64,000 bases of DNA from Streptomyces venezuelae ATCC 10712 (GCF_008639165.1 NZ_CP029197.1:3658001-3722000); one strand, 5' to 3'. Shown: positions 15,978 through 23,093, numbered from the stretch's first letter. The notes: a model not told the origin generated them from the sequence alone. Numbers and translations: made by a program.

Positions 15978-16916
15978 ATGCGCGCACGGTACGGCATCCC
16001 CCTGAAGATCACGGCAGGCCTCACCGCGACGGCCGCCGCCGGAATCGTCTACGCGGCCGGGTTCGAGGCCCGCTCGTTCCGGCTCCGCCGCGTGACGGTC
16101 CCGGTGCTCCCACCCGGCATGGCCGACCTGCGGGTCCTCCAGGTCTCCGACATCCACATGGTGAGCGGCCAGCGCAAGAAGCGGGCCTGGCTCCAGTCCC
16201 TCGCCGGGCTCCGCCCCGACTTCGTCGTCAACACCGGCGACAACCTCTCCGACCCGGAGGCGGTGCCGGAGGTGCTCGACGCGCTCGGCCCGCTGATGGA
16301 GTTCCCGGGCGTGTACGTCTTCGGCTCCAACGACTACTACGGACCCACGCTCCGCAACCCCGGCCGCTACCTGATGGAGCGGGTCCAGGGCCGGCACGGC
16401 CTCAACGGCAACAAGCCCGTCGTCGGCGCCGTCCACAACCCCTGGGAGGGGCTGCGGGACGCCTTCGACGCGGCGGGCTGGGTCGACCTCAGCAACACCC
16501 GGGGCCGGCTCAAGCTGCCCCAGGCGGAACTCGCGTTCACCGGGCTCGACGACCCGCACATCAAGCGCGACCGGTACGAGCGGGTGGCCGGCGGCCCCGA
16601 CGGCGGGGCCGACTTCAGCATGGGCGTGGTCCACGCGCCGTACCTGCGGTCGCTCGACGCCTTCACGTCCGACGGGTACGAGCTGATCCTCGCCGGGCAC
16701 ACCCACGGCGGGCAGCTGTGCATCCCCTTCTACGGGGCGCTCGTCACCAACTGCGACCTGGACACCGACCGGGTGAAGGGCCTCTCCACCCACACGGTCG
16801 GCGACCGCACCTCGTACCTCCACGTGTCGGCGGGCTGCGGCACCAGCCGCTTCACCCCGGTCCGCTTCGCCTGCCCGCCCGAGGTCACCCTGCTCACCCT
16901 GACCGCCCGCCGCTGA
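15978..16916 (+). CDS. Calcineurin-like metallophosphoesterase (YaeI type)
   Basis: This 312-residue protein has an N-terminal hydrophobic segment (about residues 8-25), so it is probably membrane-attached. The phosphoesterase motifs are DIH (VSDIHM), GDN, an altered GNHE motif reading GSNDYYG, and the C-terminal GHTHGGQ, the set that binds two metal ions. YaeI-like enzymes act on UDP-diacylglucosamine-like or other phosphodiesters; the real substrate is unknown. ATG 15978 follows GACGAT by six G residues, consistent with leaderless transcription. In M. tuberculosis a homolog (Rv3683) also follows ponA2. Confidence 0.9.
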   Translation: MRARYGIPLKITAGLTATAAAGIVYAAGFEARSFRLRRVTVPVLPPGMADLRVLQVSDIHMVSGQRKKRAWLQSLAGLRPDFVVNTGDNLSDPEAVPEVLDALGPLMEFPGVYVFGSNDYYGPTLRNPGRYLMERVQGRHGLNGNKPVVGAVHNPWEGLRDAFDAAGWVDLSNTRGRLKLPQAELAFTGLDDPHIKRDRYERVAGGPDGGADFSMGVVHAPYLRSLDAFTSDGYELILAGHTHGGQLCIPFYGALVTNCDLDTDRVKGLSTHTVGDRTSYLHVSAGCGTSRFTPVRFACPPEVTLLTLTARR

Positions 16917-16921
16917 CCCCC

Positions 16922-16935
16922 TACGGTGGGGAGCA
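16922..16935 (+). promoter_or_regulatory. Leaderless promoter (-10 TACGGT) of Pr6Pr gene
   Basis: TACGGT (16922-16927), seven bases, then ATG 16935. It begins only six bases after the metallophosphoesterase stop, so the gene has its own promoter despite being close behind. Confidence 0.55.
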
Positions 16936-17672
16936 TGCTCACGCCGAACCGCGCGTCCGCCGTCCCGGCATCCGCCGTGCTCCCCACCGTCCGCAGGCCC
17001 TACGCCGCCGCCTTCCGGGCCCTGATCGCCCTGTCGGCCGCGACGGGCCTGATCATCGAGTGCGTCTACGGGAACGTGCTCGTCGTCCTGAGCTTCTTCA
17101 CCATCTGGTCCAACATCCTGGTGGCCCTCGTCCTCGGCAGCGGCGCGGTCCGCGCCTGGAACCGCCGGCCACCCCTGCCCGCGCTGTGGACCGGCGGCGT
17201 CCTGCTCTGCATCACGGTCGTCGGACTCGTCTTCCACCTGGTGCTCGACAACCCGGCCGGCGAGTTCAACCAGGCCGCCGAGATCGCCCGCCTCAGCGGC
17301 GCGAGGGCCGTCGCCAACCAGCTCCTCCACACCGTGACCCCCATCGGCACGGCCCTCGACTTCCTGCTGCTCACCCTCCCCGGCGCCCTCCGCCTGCGCC
17401 ACGCCGCCCAGTGGCTCGCGGTCCCGGCCCTCTACCTCGCCTTCGCCCTGCTCCGCGGCGCGCTCCTCTCCCCCGGCACCCCGACCCGCTACCCGTACCC
17501 CTTCCTCGACGTGACGGCCCACGGCTACCCGGGCGTCCTCACGAACGCGGCGGTCCTCGGCGCGGCCTTCTACGTCCTGGGTCTGGCGATCGTCGGCCTG
17601 GACCACGTCCGACCTGCGGTGCGGCCCCACGAAAACCGGATTTCGTCTCAGCGCGCGCGTGGGCTAAAGTAA
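16935..17672 (+). CDS. Pr6Pr-family integral membrane protein
   Basis: This 245-residue protein has about six transmembrane helices. It contains the Pr6Pr/AIG1-FAR17a-like features SFFTIWSNILVALVL, the conserved LLHTVTPIGTALDFLL helix and YPYPFLDV before the last helices. Related eukaryotic AIG1/ADTRP proteins hydrolyse fatty acid esters of hydroxy fatty acids through a Thr and a His, and a Thr-containing helix and His are present here. This functional link is inference. ATG 16935 is preferred over GTG 16926 because the latter lies within the putative -10. The gene ends about 40 bp before tRNA-Pro. Confidence 0.8.
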   Translation: MLTPNRASAVPASAVLPTVRRPYAAAFRALIALSAATGLIIECVYGNVLVVLSFFTIWSNILVALVLGSGAVRAWNRRPPLPALWTGGVLLCITVVGLVFHLVLDNPAGEFNQAAEIARLSGARAVANQLLHTVTPIGTALDFLLLTLPGALRLRHAAQWLAVPALYLAFALLRGALLSPGTPTRYPYPFLDVTAHGYPGVLTNAAVLGAAFYVLGLAIVGLDHVRPAVRPHENRISSQRARGLK

Positions 17673-17710
17673 TCGATGTCGCCGCGACGTGAAGCACAGA
17701 GCAGCGACAT

Positions 17711-17784
17711 CGGGGTGTAGCGCAGCTTGGCAGCGCGCTTCGTTCGGGACGAAGAGGTCGTGGGTTCAAATCCCGCCACCCCGA
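17711..17784 (+). tRNA. tRNA-Pro (anticodon CGG)
   Basis: The 74-nt gene folds as a cloverleaf. Acceptor CGGGGTG (17711-17717) pairs with CACCCCG (17777-17783), and A17784 is the discriminator. The anticodon stem CTTCG/CGAAG encloses TTCGGGA, giving anticodon CGG. The T-arm is GTGGG-TTCAAAT-CCCGC. CCA is not encoded. Its 3' part from 17743 is duplicated at 19381, marking it as the integration site of a mobile element. Confidence 0.96.
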
Positions 17785-17789
17785 CAGCC
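17743..17789 (+). repeat. Left att-type repeat (3' half of tRNA-Pro)
   Basis: It runs from TTCGGGACGAAGAGG in the anticodon loop through the tRNA end to GACAGCC. It differs from the right copy only in the T-loop, CAAATCC here against CAAGTCC there. Confidence 0.85.
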
Positions 17790-17796
17790 GTAACAG

Positions 17797-17836
17797 CAGG
17801 TCAGGCAGTTACTGAATTCAGTAACTGCCTGACCTG
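17797..17836. terminator. Perfect 40-bp palindrome downstream of tRNA-Pro
   Basis: The sequence is self-complementary over all 40 bases, centred on GAATTC, with arms beginning CAGGTCAGGCAGTTACTGA. It is followed by TTTC. It starts 12 bp after the tRNA and can act as its terminator in either direction. It was probably brought in by the inserted element. Confidence 0.9.
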
Positions 17837-17902
17837 TTTCTGCCTGCGCGTCCATCTGAGCGACTGGCTGTGACCCGCATTCCCCGGTAGCCCGGAGGAC
17901 CG

Positions 17903-18250
17903 TCAGCGGTGGCCCAGCACGTTGACCACCCGGCCGTTCGGGTCACGGACGAAGAACCGGCGCACCCCCCACTCCTCGTCCTGCAGGGGGTGAACGATCT
18001 CCGCGCCGCTCTCCCGCATGGCTGCGTAGGCCGCATCCACGTCATCTACTTCGACGCTCATATCGGGAGTGACTGGTGCGGTCTTGTCGCCGGCCATGAA
18101 GCTGATCTGCGCCGTCGGACTGGACGGGGACGCGAGCGTCATGATCCAGCCGTGGTTCATGACCTCCTCGAATCCGAGCAGGCCGTAGAACTCCCGGCTC
18201 TCCTGCGCAGCCTCCGACTGGACGTTGGGTACGACACGGCGTACGGCCAT
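17903..18250 (-). CDS. VOC/glyoxalase-like small enzyme or antibiotic-binding protein
   Basis: This 115-residue protein has the vicinal oxygen chelate fold: the first beta-alpha unit is AVRRVVPNVQ...FYGLLGF, and the C-terminal FFVRDPNGRVVNVLGHR is the classical VOC end motif. Proteins of this size act as glyoxalases, dioxygenases or bleomycin-type resistance proteins, and sequence alone does not separate these. ATG 18250 has GGAG six bases upstream (TTGGAGTTACCG). It lies inside the tRNA-bounded insert on the strand opposite to the tRNA and is the only clear enzyme there. Confidence 0.8.
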   Translation of the reverse strand: MAVRRVVPNVQSEAAQESREFYGLLGFEEVMNHGWIMTLASPSSPTAQISFMAGDKTAPVTPDMSVEVDDVDAAYAAMRESGAEIVHPLQDEEWGVRRFFVRDPNGRVVNVLGHR

Positions 18251-18776
18251 CGGTAACTCCAAGGTGACGACATCCCGGCGTTGATGCTCCCCAGGAGTAC
18301 TACGTCACACCGGCCACCACACGCACTTTCGACACACGCCCGACCACCTTTCCACGGGCGGATACACAAGCCGCCTGCTGCGGGACAACGAGGGCAAGCC
18401 TCGCAGGCCCAACGCCTAACGGGCCCAGCCGAGGTAGCTGTTACAGATTTCCCTACCTCATCAAGGCACCCGCCGCGCACAGCGCGGCGCGCGGCCCGTC
18501 GCCCGGGCCTGCGCTCCTGTCTGCGCCCCGCTCCAGCCCGGCCGCCGACCAGTGGAGTGTGGCGGTGGGGAACTCCCATCCCGTCTGCCGTCGACCCAGG
18601 CAGAGCCGAGCAGACACGGCACCGGGCCTGCTCCACGGAGTGTGGGTCGACGGCAGACGGGATGGGAGTTGGGGGTGAGTGGTGGGTGGCGATGGCAGAC
18701 CGCTGTCAGCTCCAGCCCAAAGCCGCTCCGCCGCCTCACTCACCCATAGCGGCCCGCTTGAGGCAACATCTAGACC
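18251..18776. other. Noncoding stretch inside the tRNA-bounded insert
   Basis: About 525 bp with no credible gene. Open frames here lack coding bias and arise from the inverted repeat. Besides the 28-bp inverted repeat at 18571-18670 it contains GGGTGAGT/ACTCACCC arms flanking about 18673-18745. It should include the promoters of the VOC gene and of the gene at 18777. Confidence 0.5.
18571..18670. repeat. 28-bp perfect inverted repeat (100-nt stem-loop)
   Basis: The arm at 18571-18598, starting AACTCCCATCCCGTCTGCCG, is exactly complementary to 18643-18670. The 44-nt interval contains a secondary GAGCAG/CTGCTC pair. It does not abut a gene end in the manner of a normal terminator. Confidence 0.9.
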
Positions 18777-19082
18777 ATGAACGCCGTCGCTCTGGAGCGT
18801 GAGAACGAGGTCACCCTGTACGCGGTACAGGCCCTGCTGGGGTTGATCTCAGAGGATGTAGTGGCTGTGGCTGTAAGAGTCGAGGAAGAGAGGGTGGCGC
18901 TCACCTTCTGGACGCGCCAGCACTCTCACGAACTCGACGCCGATGTCGACCAGGCGGTCTTTGAGTTGGATGCACTCTTCTCCGAAGACCATCCAGTGAT
19001 CGAGCCCACCATTCATGTAGGCGAGCCGGACACATCGGAGCTGACGTCGTACGGCCGCGTGATCTATTGGGCAAAGTCGTAA
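18777..19082 (+). CDS. Hypothetical acidic protein, 101 residues
   Basis: The protein begins MNAVALERENEVTLYAVQAL, is acidic and shows a regular helix-strand pattern ending SYGRVIYWAKS. I do not recognise the family. Size, acidity and accessory location would fit an immunity protein or a small regulator, but this is speculation. Codons are less biased to G/C in third position than neighbouring genes (for example gtt, ttt, gat, gta), which supports horizontal origin. ATG 18777 has no Shine-Dalgarno. A hairpin terminator follows at 19158. It lies in the insert between the tRNA-Pro repeats. Confidence 0.7.
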   Translation: MNAVALERENEVTLYAVQALLGLISEDVVAVAVRVEEERVALTFWTRQHSHELDADVDQAVFELDALFSEDHPVIEPTIHVGEPDTSELTSYGRVIYWAKS

Positions 19083-19157
19083 GCGTGTCCCTCGCGTGCC
19101 CTATCTAGCGGGGAAGGGCGGGAAACACCGGGCAGCCACGGGGCACCGAAACAGGAA

Positions 19158-19190
19158 CGGCCCCCGACCTGAAGACCAGGTCAGAGGCCG
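19158..19190 (+). terminator. Hairpin after the 101-residue gene
   Basis: Outer CGGCC/GGCCG and inner GACCTG/CAGGTC pair around AAGAC, followed by CTTCACTT. It lies 75 bp after the stop at 19082. Confidence 0.7.
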
Positions 19191-19380
19191 CTTCACTTGG
19201 CGGTGGGTGTGGGATTTGACCCTTGGTCCACCTGCAGCTCGACGTCTACGTTGCTCGATTGAGGGTGATCGAGCATGTTCGTGCGCACGGGCCGGTAGCT
19301 GGGTGGAGTCCTGGCGCCGATGCCGAGGGAGCGAGACTGCAGCAGGCCTGTGAAGCGAGCAGAGCTCGCACCCGAGTTGC

Positions 19381-19427
19381 TTCGGGACGAAGAGGTCGTG
19401 GGTTCAAGTCCCGCCACCCCGACAGCC
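19381..19427 (+). repeat. Right att-type repeat (3' half of tRNA-Pro)
   Basis: This is 46/47 identical to 17743-17789. The sequence before it cannot form a D-arm or acceptor, so it is not a functional tRNA gene. Confidence 0.85.
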
Positions 19428-19434
19428 AGTAAGA

Positions 19435-19480
19435 CCACTCAGGGGTCCGATCCGCGAAAGCGGGTCGGGCCCCTGAGTGG
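19435..19480 (+). terminator. Original tRNA-Pro terminator, now separated from its gene
   Basis: CCACTCAGGGG (19435-19445) pairs with CCCCTGAGTGG (19470-19480). Inside, CCGA/TCGG and CCGC/GCGG close a GAAA tetraloop, and TTTCC follows. It sits seven bases after the right tRNA fragment. Confidence 0.9.
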
Positions 19481-19672
19481 TTTCCGGGGGTGCGCGGGAA
19501 GCCATGGGGGAGCGGCTTCGGGACTCGCCCTCGCCGCGCGCTCGTTCGCGCGAAGGGAAAGTCCCTCCCCATATCAGGCGGAAAACCGACTGCTCGGACG
19601 TACGCTGGAAGTACCGGAAGTACTTCGAGCACCAGCTTCCACGCAGGTGTCATTTCCGGGGAACACGAAAAA

Positions 19673-19696
19673 CCGGGCTGCCGACGGGCAGCCCGG
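19673..19696 (+). promoter_or_regulatory. Leader hairpin immediately before the DUF5994 gene
   Basis: CCGGGCTGCC and GGCAGCCCGG form a 10-bp stem with a GACG loop, ending 13 bases before ATG 19710. It may be an attenuator, a 5'-end stabiliser or a stop for transcripts coming from upstream. Confidence 0.65.
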
Positions 19697-19709
19697 GGGC
19701 AGGTCCGTC

Positions 19710-20303
19710 ATGACCACCATCCTCGACAGGACAGCGAACCGCGCCCTCACCCCAGGACTTCCGGCCCGCTTGTCGCTCACTCCGAAGACCACGCTCGCCG
19801 GTCGGCTCGACGGTGCCTGGTGGCCCCGTTCACGCGATCTGGCGGCCGAGCTGCCGGCGCTTGCCGACGCCCTCGAAGGGCGCTGGGGGCGCATCACCCG
19901 CGTCCTGGTGCATCCCGGTCACTGGCCCGTCGTCCCGCACAAGGTCGCCGTCACCGGCCACGTCCTGCACGTGGGCTGGTTCACCGAGCAGGACCCGGAC
20001 AAGGTCATCCTGTTGTCCTACACGACCGGCCGCTGCGACCTGCTCGTGATTCCGCCCGAGACCGAACCCGCCTCCGTGGCACGGCTGATGACCGCCGCCG
20101 CCCTCCCCGGAAGCATCCTCTCCGCAGGTGGCCTGATGTCCGGCGAGGCCGCGACCGGCCGCCGTATGCGGGAGGCGCGAAGCCGCGAAGACGCCTGGGA
20201 GAACGACGGCGGGGCCGCCTCGGCGTCCCTGGCGCACCCGGCGGCGCACGCCGTCGTCGGCGCGCGGATGATCCCCCTCCCGGGACACACCCGCGGAACG
20301 TAA
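19710..20303 (+). CDS. DUF5994 family protein
   Basis: This 197-residue protein contains the family core LDGAWWPRSRDLAAELPAL, a WGRITRVLVHPGHWPVV strand pair and HVLHVGWFTEQDPDKVILLSY, a pattern I know from Streptomyces DUF5994 proteins. Their function is unknown; they often occur near SpoIIE-type phosphatases, anti-sigma factors or STAS proteins, as here. The C-terminal ~50 residues are low complexity. ATG 19710 is chosen from the family start (MTTILDR) and a purine-rich GGGGGCAGG upstream. Longer frames run back over the tRNA repeat. It is followed by a TTG-started small gene 18 bp later. Confidence 0.8.
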   Translation: MTTILDRTANRALTPGLPARLSLTPKTTLAGRLDGAWWPRSRDLAAELPALADALEGRWGRITRVLVHPGHWPVVPHKVAVTGHVLHVGWFTEQDPDKVILLSYTTGRCDLLVIPPETEPASVARLMTAAALPGSILSAGGLMSGEAATGRRMREARSREDAWENDGGAASASLAHPAAHAVVGARMIPLPGHTRGT

Positions 20304-20321
20304 GGAACGGAGCACGCCGTC

Positions 20322-20588
20322 TTGCAGCCCACCGAGAACGATCCCCTGCCGCAGGCCGAACACGCCGAGATCCGTATCGTCTCCGCCACGCCCGAGGCGG
20401 CGCGTGCGGTCGCCGAGGTGATCCGCCGGTGCTTCGCCGGGACGGAGCAGCGCAGCTATCCCGTGCCGGGCGGCGGCACACGGCTCCACCTCACGGTCGA
20501 CACCGAGACCGCCGCCGGGCCCGCCCGCACCTGGCTCGCGACCAGCAGACCGGCTACCGGTACCGGCCCCCATCCCGAGGAACCCTGA
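20322..20588 (+). CDS. Hypothetical 88-residue protein between DUF5994 and SpoIIE phosphatase
   Basis: The product (MQPTENDPLPQAEHAEIRIV...) predicts a compact beta-alpha-beta fold: IRIVSATPEAARAVAEVIRRCF then TRLHLTVDTE. A proline-rich tail follows. I do not recognise a named family. The start is TTG 20322 with GGAACGGAG about ten bases upstream; no ATG/GTG start fits the coding bias. The gene lies 18 bp after the DUF5994 gene and about 180 bp before the phosphatase, all on the same strand, so a shared role in stress signalling is possible. Confidence 0.65.
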   Translation: MQPTENDPLPQAEHAEIRIVSATPEAARAVAEVIRRCFAGTEQRSYPVPGGGTRLHLTVDTETAAGPARTWLATSRPATGTGPHPEEP

Positions 20589-20769
20589 CCGGCTCCGCCC
20601 GCGAGCGTCAGCGGGACGGCCATGTGTGGCGTGGCCTGCCGCCGAGGAGCATCCTGGAGGCCACGTCTCTGGTGCGGGCCGCTCCGGTACCCGGTCGCCA
20701 CGTGGTCGCGGCACCCGCCCGTACCGCAGGACCGGGCGAGGTCATCGCCGCTCGGTGGGAGGCAACGGG

Positions 20770-21969
20770 ATGACCGTCGGACGGCTCGGGAAACCGGATC
20801 GCTCGGAGAGCTTCGGGGAGGGGCTCCTGGGTACGATCCTGGACCTCGCGCACGAGCTGCCGCCCCACCGGGTCGGGCTGGTCGTCGCCGAGACGGTGGG
20901 CCGGCTGGGGGGCAGAAGCCCGCAGATCCTGCTCCAGGACTACGGGCAGCAGAGGCTCGTTCCCCTGCTCGCCGAAGGGCTGACGGGCGGCGAGCCGCTG
21001 TCCATCGACGGCTCGGAGGCCGGTAGGTGTTTCCTCACGTCGCTCCCGGTCGAGCTGGCACTGGCCGACGGGGTACGCGTCCACGTACCGCTGCTCGACG
21101 GCGGCGACCAGACCGGCGTCCTGGCCGTCACCCTGGACGCGGTCGACGCGGACGACCGCCGCCTCCTGCGCCGGATCGCGGGACTGGTCGCCGACCTCCT
21201 GCAGACCAAGAACGGCCACACCGACCTCTTCTTCCGCACCCGCCGCAGCGAACCGATGAGCGTCGCCGCCGAGATCCAGTGGTCGCTCCTGCCGCCGCTG
21301 ACCATGACCATGCCGCGCGTCGCCGTCGCCGGAGTCCTGGAACCCGCCTACGACGTGGCCGGCGACAGCTTCGACTACGCCCTCAACGGCGGCACCCTCC
21401 ACCTCGCCATGATCGACGCCATGGGCCACGGCCTGGACGCGGCCACCATGGCCACCGTCGCCATCGGCGCGTACCGGCACGCCCGCCGCATCAGCGTCGA
21501 ACTGTCCGAGATCTACCTCTTCATGGACCGGGCCATCGCCGAGCAGTTCGCCCCCGACCACTTCGTCACCGCGCAGATGCTGCGGCTGGACACGACCACC
21601 GGCCGTCTCCAGTGGGTCAACGCCGGACACCCCGCCCCCGTCCTGATCCGCGAGCACCGCGTCATGGGCCGCCTGGACAGCCCCACCACCCTCCCCGTCG
21701 GCTTCGGAGGAGCCCAGCCACAGGTCAGCAGTGTGATGCTCGAACCGGGGGACCGCGTCCTCTGCTTCACCGACGGCCTCGTCGAGGAGCACGAGAGCGG
21801 GAAGGAGCAGTTCGGCGAGGACCAGCTCATCGACTGGGTGAACCAGCTGGAGAAGGCGGACCGAAGCGTCCGCGCGGTGGCACGGGACCTGTCCCACACG
21901 CTCAAGCGGGCACGCGGCGACGCCACCTCGGACGACGCCACTCTCGTCCTGCTCGAGTGGCGTGGTTGA
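20770..21969 (+). CDS. SpoIIE-type PP2C phosphatase with GAF-like N-terminus
   Basis: This 399-residue protein has residues 1-~150 resembling a GAF sensor domain. Residues ~160-399 form a PPM/SpoIIE phosphatase: EIQWSLLPPL start motif, GDSFDYAL (metal Asp), DAMGHGLDAA, NAGHPAPVL, and DGLVEEHE plus DDATLVLLEW at the end. Such phosphatases dephosphorylate anti-anti-sigma factors (STAS proteins) in partner-switching cascades; no STAS or RsbW partner is encoded nearby, so it acts in trans. ATG 20770 has GGGAGGC upstream. It converges on a glycosyltransferase gene. Confidence 0.92.
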   Translation: MTVGRLGKPDRSESFGEGLLGTILDLAHELPPHRVGLVVAETVGRLGGRSPQILLQDYGQQRLVPLLAEGLTGGEPLSIDGSEAGRCFLTSLPVELALADGVRVHVPLLDGGDQTGVLAVTLDAVDADDRRLLRRIAGLVADLLQTKNGHTDLFFRTRRSEPMSVAAEIQWSLLPPLTMTMPRVAVAGVLEPAYDVAGDSFDYALNGGTLHLAMIDAMGHGLDAATMATVAIGAYRHARRISVELSEIYLFMDRAIAEQFAPDHFVTAQMLRLDTTTGRLQWVNAGHPAPVLIREHRVMGRLDSPTTLPVGFGGAQPQVSSVMLEPGDRVLCFTDGLVEEHESGKEQFGEDQLIDWVNQLEKADRSVRAVARDLSHTLKRARGDATSDDATLVLLEWRG

Positions 21970-21986
21970 TCCGCCGCCGTGCCCGA

Positions 21987-22002
21987 ACGGCCCTTTGGCC
22001 GT
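21987..22002. terminator. Small hairpin between convergent phosphatase and glycosyltransferase genes
   Basis: ACGGCC-CTTT-GGCCGT, a 6-bp stem with a tetraloop. Confidence 0.55.
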
Positions 22003-22024
22003 ACCCGGGGCCAGGACCGGGGGG

Positions 22025-22903
22025 TCAGATCACCGGGGGGCGGCCCAGGCGGGTCATGTGGCGGACGGTGGACCAGCGCATGGGGTGGCGGGGGCCGCAG
22101 GATTGCCGGATGCCTTCCGCGAAGCCGGCGAACCAGGAGGCGAGGCCCGGGAGGGAGCGGGTGCGGGCCAGGGTGAGGAGGGTCCAGACGCCGAGGTAGA
22201 CGGGGACCAGGACGGCCGGGAGGTTGCGCTTGGCCAGCCAGACGCGGTTGCGGGCGGTCATCCGGTAGTAGACGGCGTGCCGGGCCGGGCTGGTCTTCGG
22301 GTGCTGGAGGAGGAGTTTCGGCTCGTAGACGACCTTCCAGCCCGCGTCGAGGGCGCGCCAGGCCAGGTCGGTCTCCTCGTGGGTGAAGAAGAAGTCCTCG
22401 GGCCAGCCGCCGATCTCGTCGAGCATCGCCATGGAAAGGCCGTGGCCGCCGCCGAGGAAGGTGGTGACCTCGCCTCCGCGCATCGGGTCCTTCGCGCCGA
22501 GCCTTGGCACGTGCCGGCGCTGGGTCTCGCCCGTCTCGTCGGCGATGCGGAAGGAGACGACGCCCAGGGCGTCGTCGCCCTCGTACAGGTCGGCCACGCG
22601 GCGGAAGACGTCGGTGTCGACGAGGAGGCCGTCGTCGTCCAGGTCCACCACGACGTCGACGTCGCCGAAGGAGCGCAGGGTGTCGATGGCGACGTTGCGG
22701 CCGCCGGACACGCCCCGGTTCTCCGGGAGTTCGACGCCCGTGACGCCGTCGGGGAGTTCGGGCAGGGTGCCGGTGCCGTTGCCGACGACGACGATCCGGG
22801 CGGCGGGTTCGTCCTGCCGTGCCACGGCGTCGAGCAGTGCCCGCAGCTCGGTCGGGCGCGTGCCCATCGTCAGTACCGCCACACCCACACGAGGTCGTGC
22901 CAC
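22025..22903 (-). CDS. Family 2 glycosyltransferase
   Basis: This 292-residue GT-A fold enzyme has VAVLTMGTRPTELRALLDA at the start, ENRGVSGGRNVAIDTLRS (nucleotide-sugar loop), the acidic metal-binding DDDGLLVD, and FFFTHEETDLAWRA, which supplies the catalytic ED-type acid in the second half. The C-terminal region has one or two hydrophobic helices that could attach it to the membrane. The acceptor is unknown; cell-wall glycan is likely. GTG 22903 has GGAGGGGG a few bases upstream, which rules against the longer start at 22987. Confidence 0.88.
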   Translation of the reverse strand: MARPRVGVAVLTMGTRPTELRALLDAVARQDEPAARIVVVGNGTGTLPELPDGVTGVELPENRGVSGGRNVAIDTLRSFGDVDVVVDLDDDGLLVDTDVFRRVADLYEGDDALGVVSFRIADETGETQRRHVPRLGAKDPMRGGEVTTFLGGGHGLSMAMLDEIGGWPEDFFFTHEETDLAWRALDAGWKVVYEPKLLLQHPKTSPARHAVYYRMTARNRVWLAKRNLPAVLVPVYLGVWTLLTLARTRSLPGLASWFAGFAEGIRQSCGPRHPMRWSTVRHMTRLGRPPVI

Positions 22904-23093
22904 GACCCCCTCCGTTCCCTGTTCACCGGAACTCGCTCCGGGCCGCGATGCTAACCGGCCACGACACCCTCCGTTCACTCGCATCACGGGTTTCGTGCAC
23001 CGGAGGGGGGAGCGCGGGCGGCGGCCGTCGTCGGCGGCTCTACGCTGGTTCCCTTCCGGTTAGTTGATCGATCGTCGAAAGGGTGGTCTCCAG

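Larger units (their letters stand above)
17743..19427. mobile_element. Remnant of a tRNA-Pro-integrated element (no integrase)
   Basis: The 47-bp 3' portion of tRNA-Pro is repeated in the same orientation at both ends, with one mismatch. The unit from one repeat to the next is 1,638 bp. Between the repeats lie a VOC-family gene, a 28-bp inverted repeat and a small, less GC-rich gene. No integrase, excisionase or replication gene is visible. Actinobacterial integrative elements such as pSAM2 use tRNA-Pro as attB, so this looks like a deletion remnant or a very small non-autonomous element. The left tRNA is intact, and the displaced original terminator now follows the right repeat. Confidence 0.72.
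19191..19709. other. Noncoding stretch spanning the right end of the insert and the leader of the DUF5994 gene
   Basis: About 520 bp. The left half includes GCTCGAT/ATCGAGC arms near 19254-19275 and the right att-type repeat. After 19435 come the native tRNA terminator, a possible -10 TACGCT (19601-19606) and a leader hairpin before the DUF5994 gene. No real gene was found: the frame encoding GWRDLNPRPLRPE on the minus strand is the familiar antisense translation of a tRNA. Confidence 0.55.

Noticed and set aside
19193-19230. Degenerate tRNA-like fragment (GGGTCAAATCCCACACCCACCG on the minus strand)
   Set aside because: It resembles a T-arm plus acceptor but has a deletion in the T-stem and no partner sequence for folding. 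It was too weak to call.
19381-19427. Second tRNA-Pro gene
   Set aside because: Only the anticodon loop to the 3' end is present; the upstream sequence cannot form the acceptor or D-arm.
19246-19653. Minus-strand frame containing GWRDLNPRPLRPE
   Set aside because: This phrase is the usual antisense translation of tRNA sequence; the frame comes from the duplicated tRNA-Pro fragment.
20626-20769. Extended N-terminus of the SpoIIE phosphatase
   Set aside because: The extension is Arg/Gly-rich wrong-frame type sequence, and a strong Shine-Dalgarno precedes ATG 20770.
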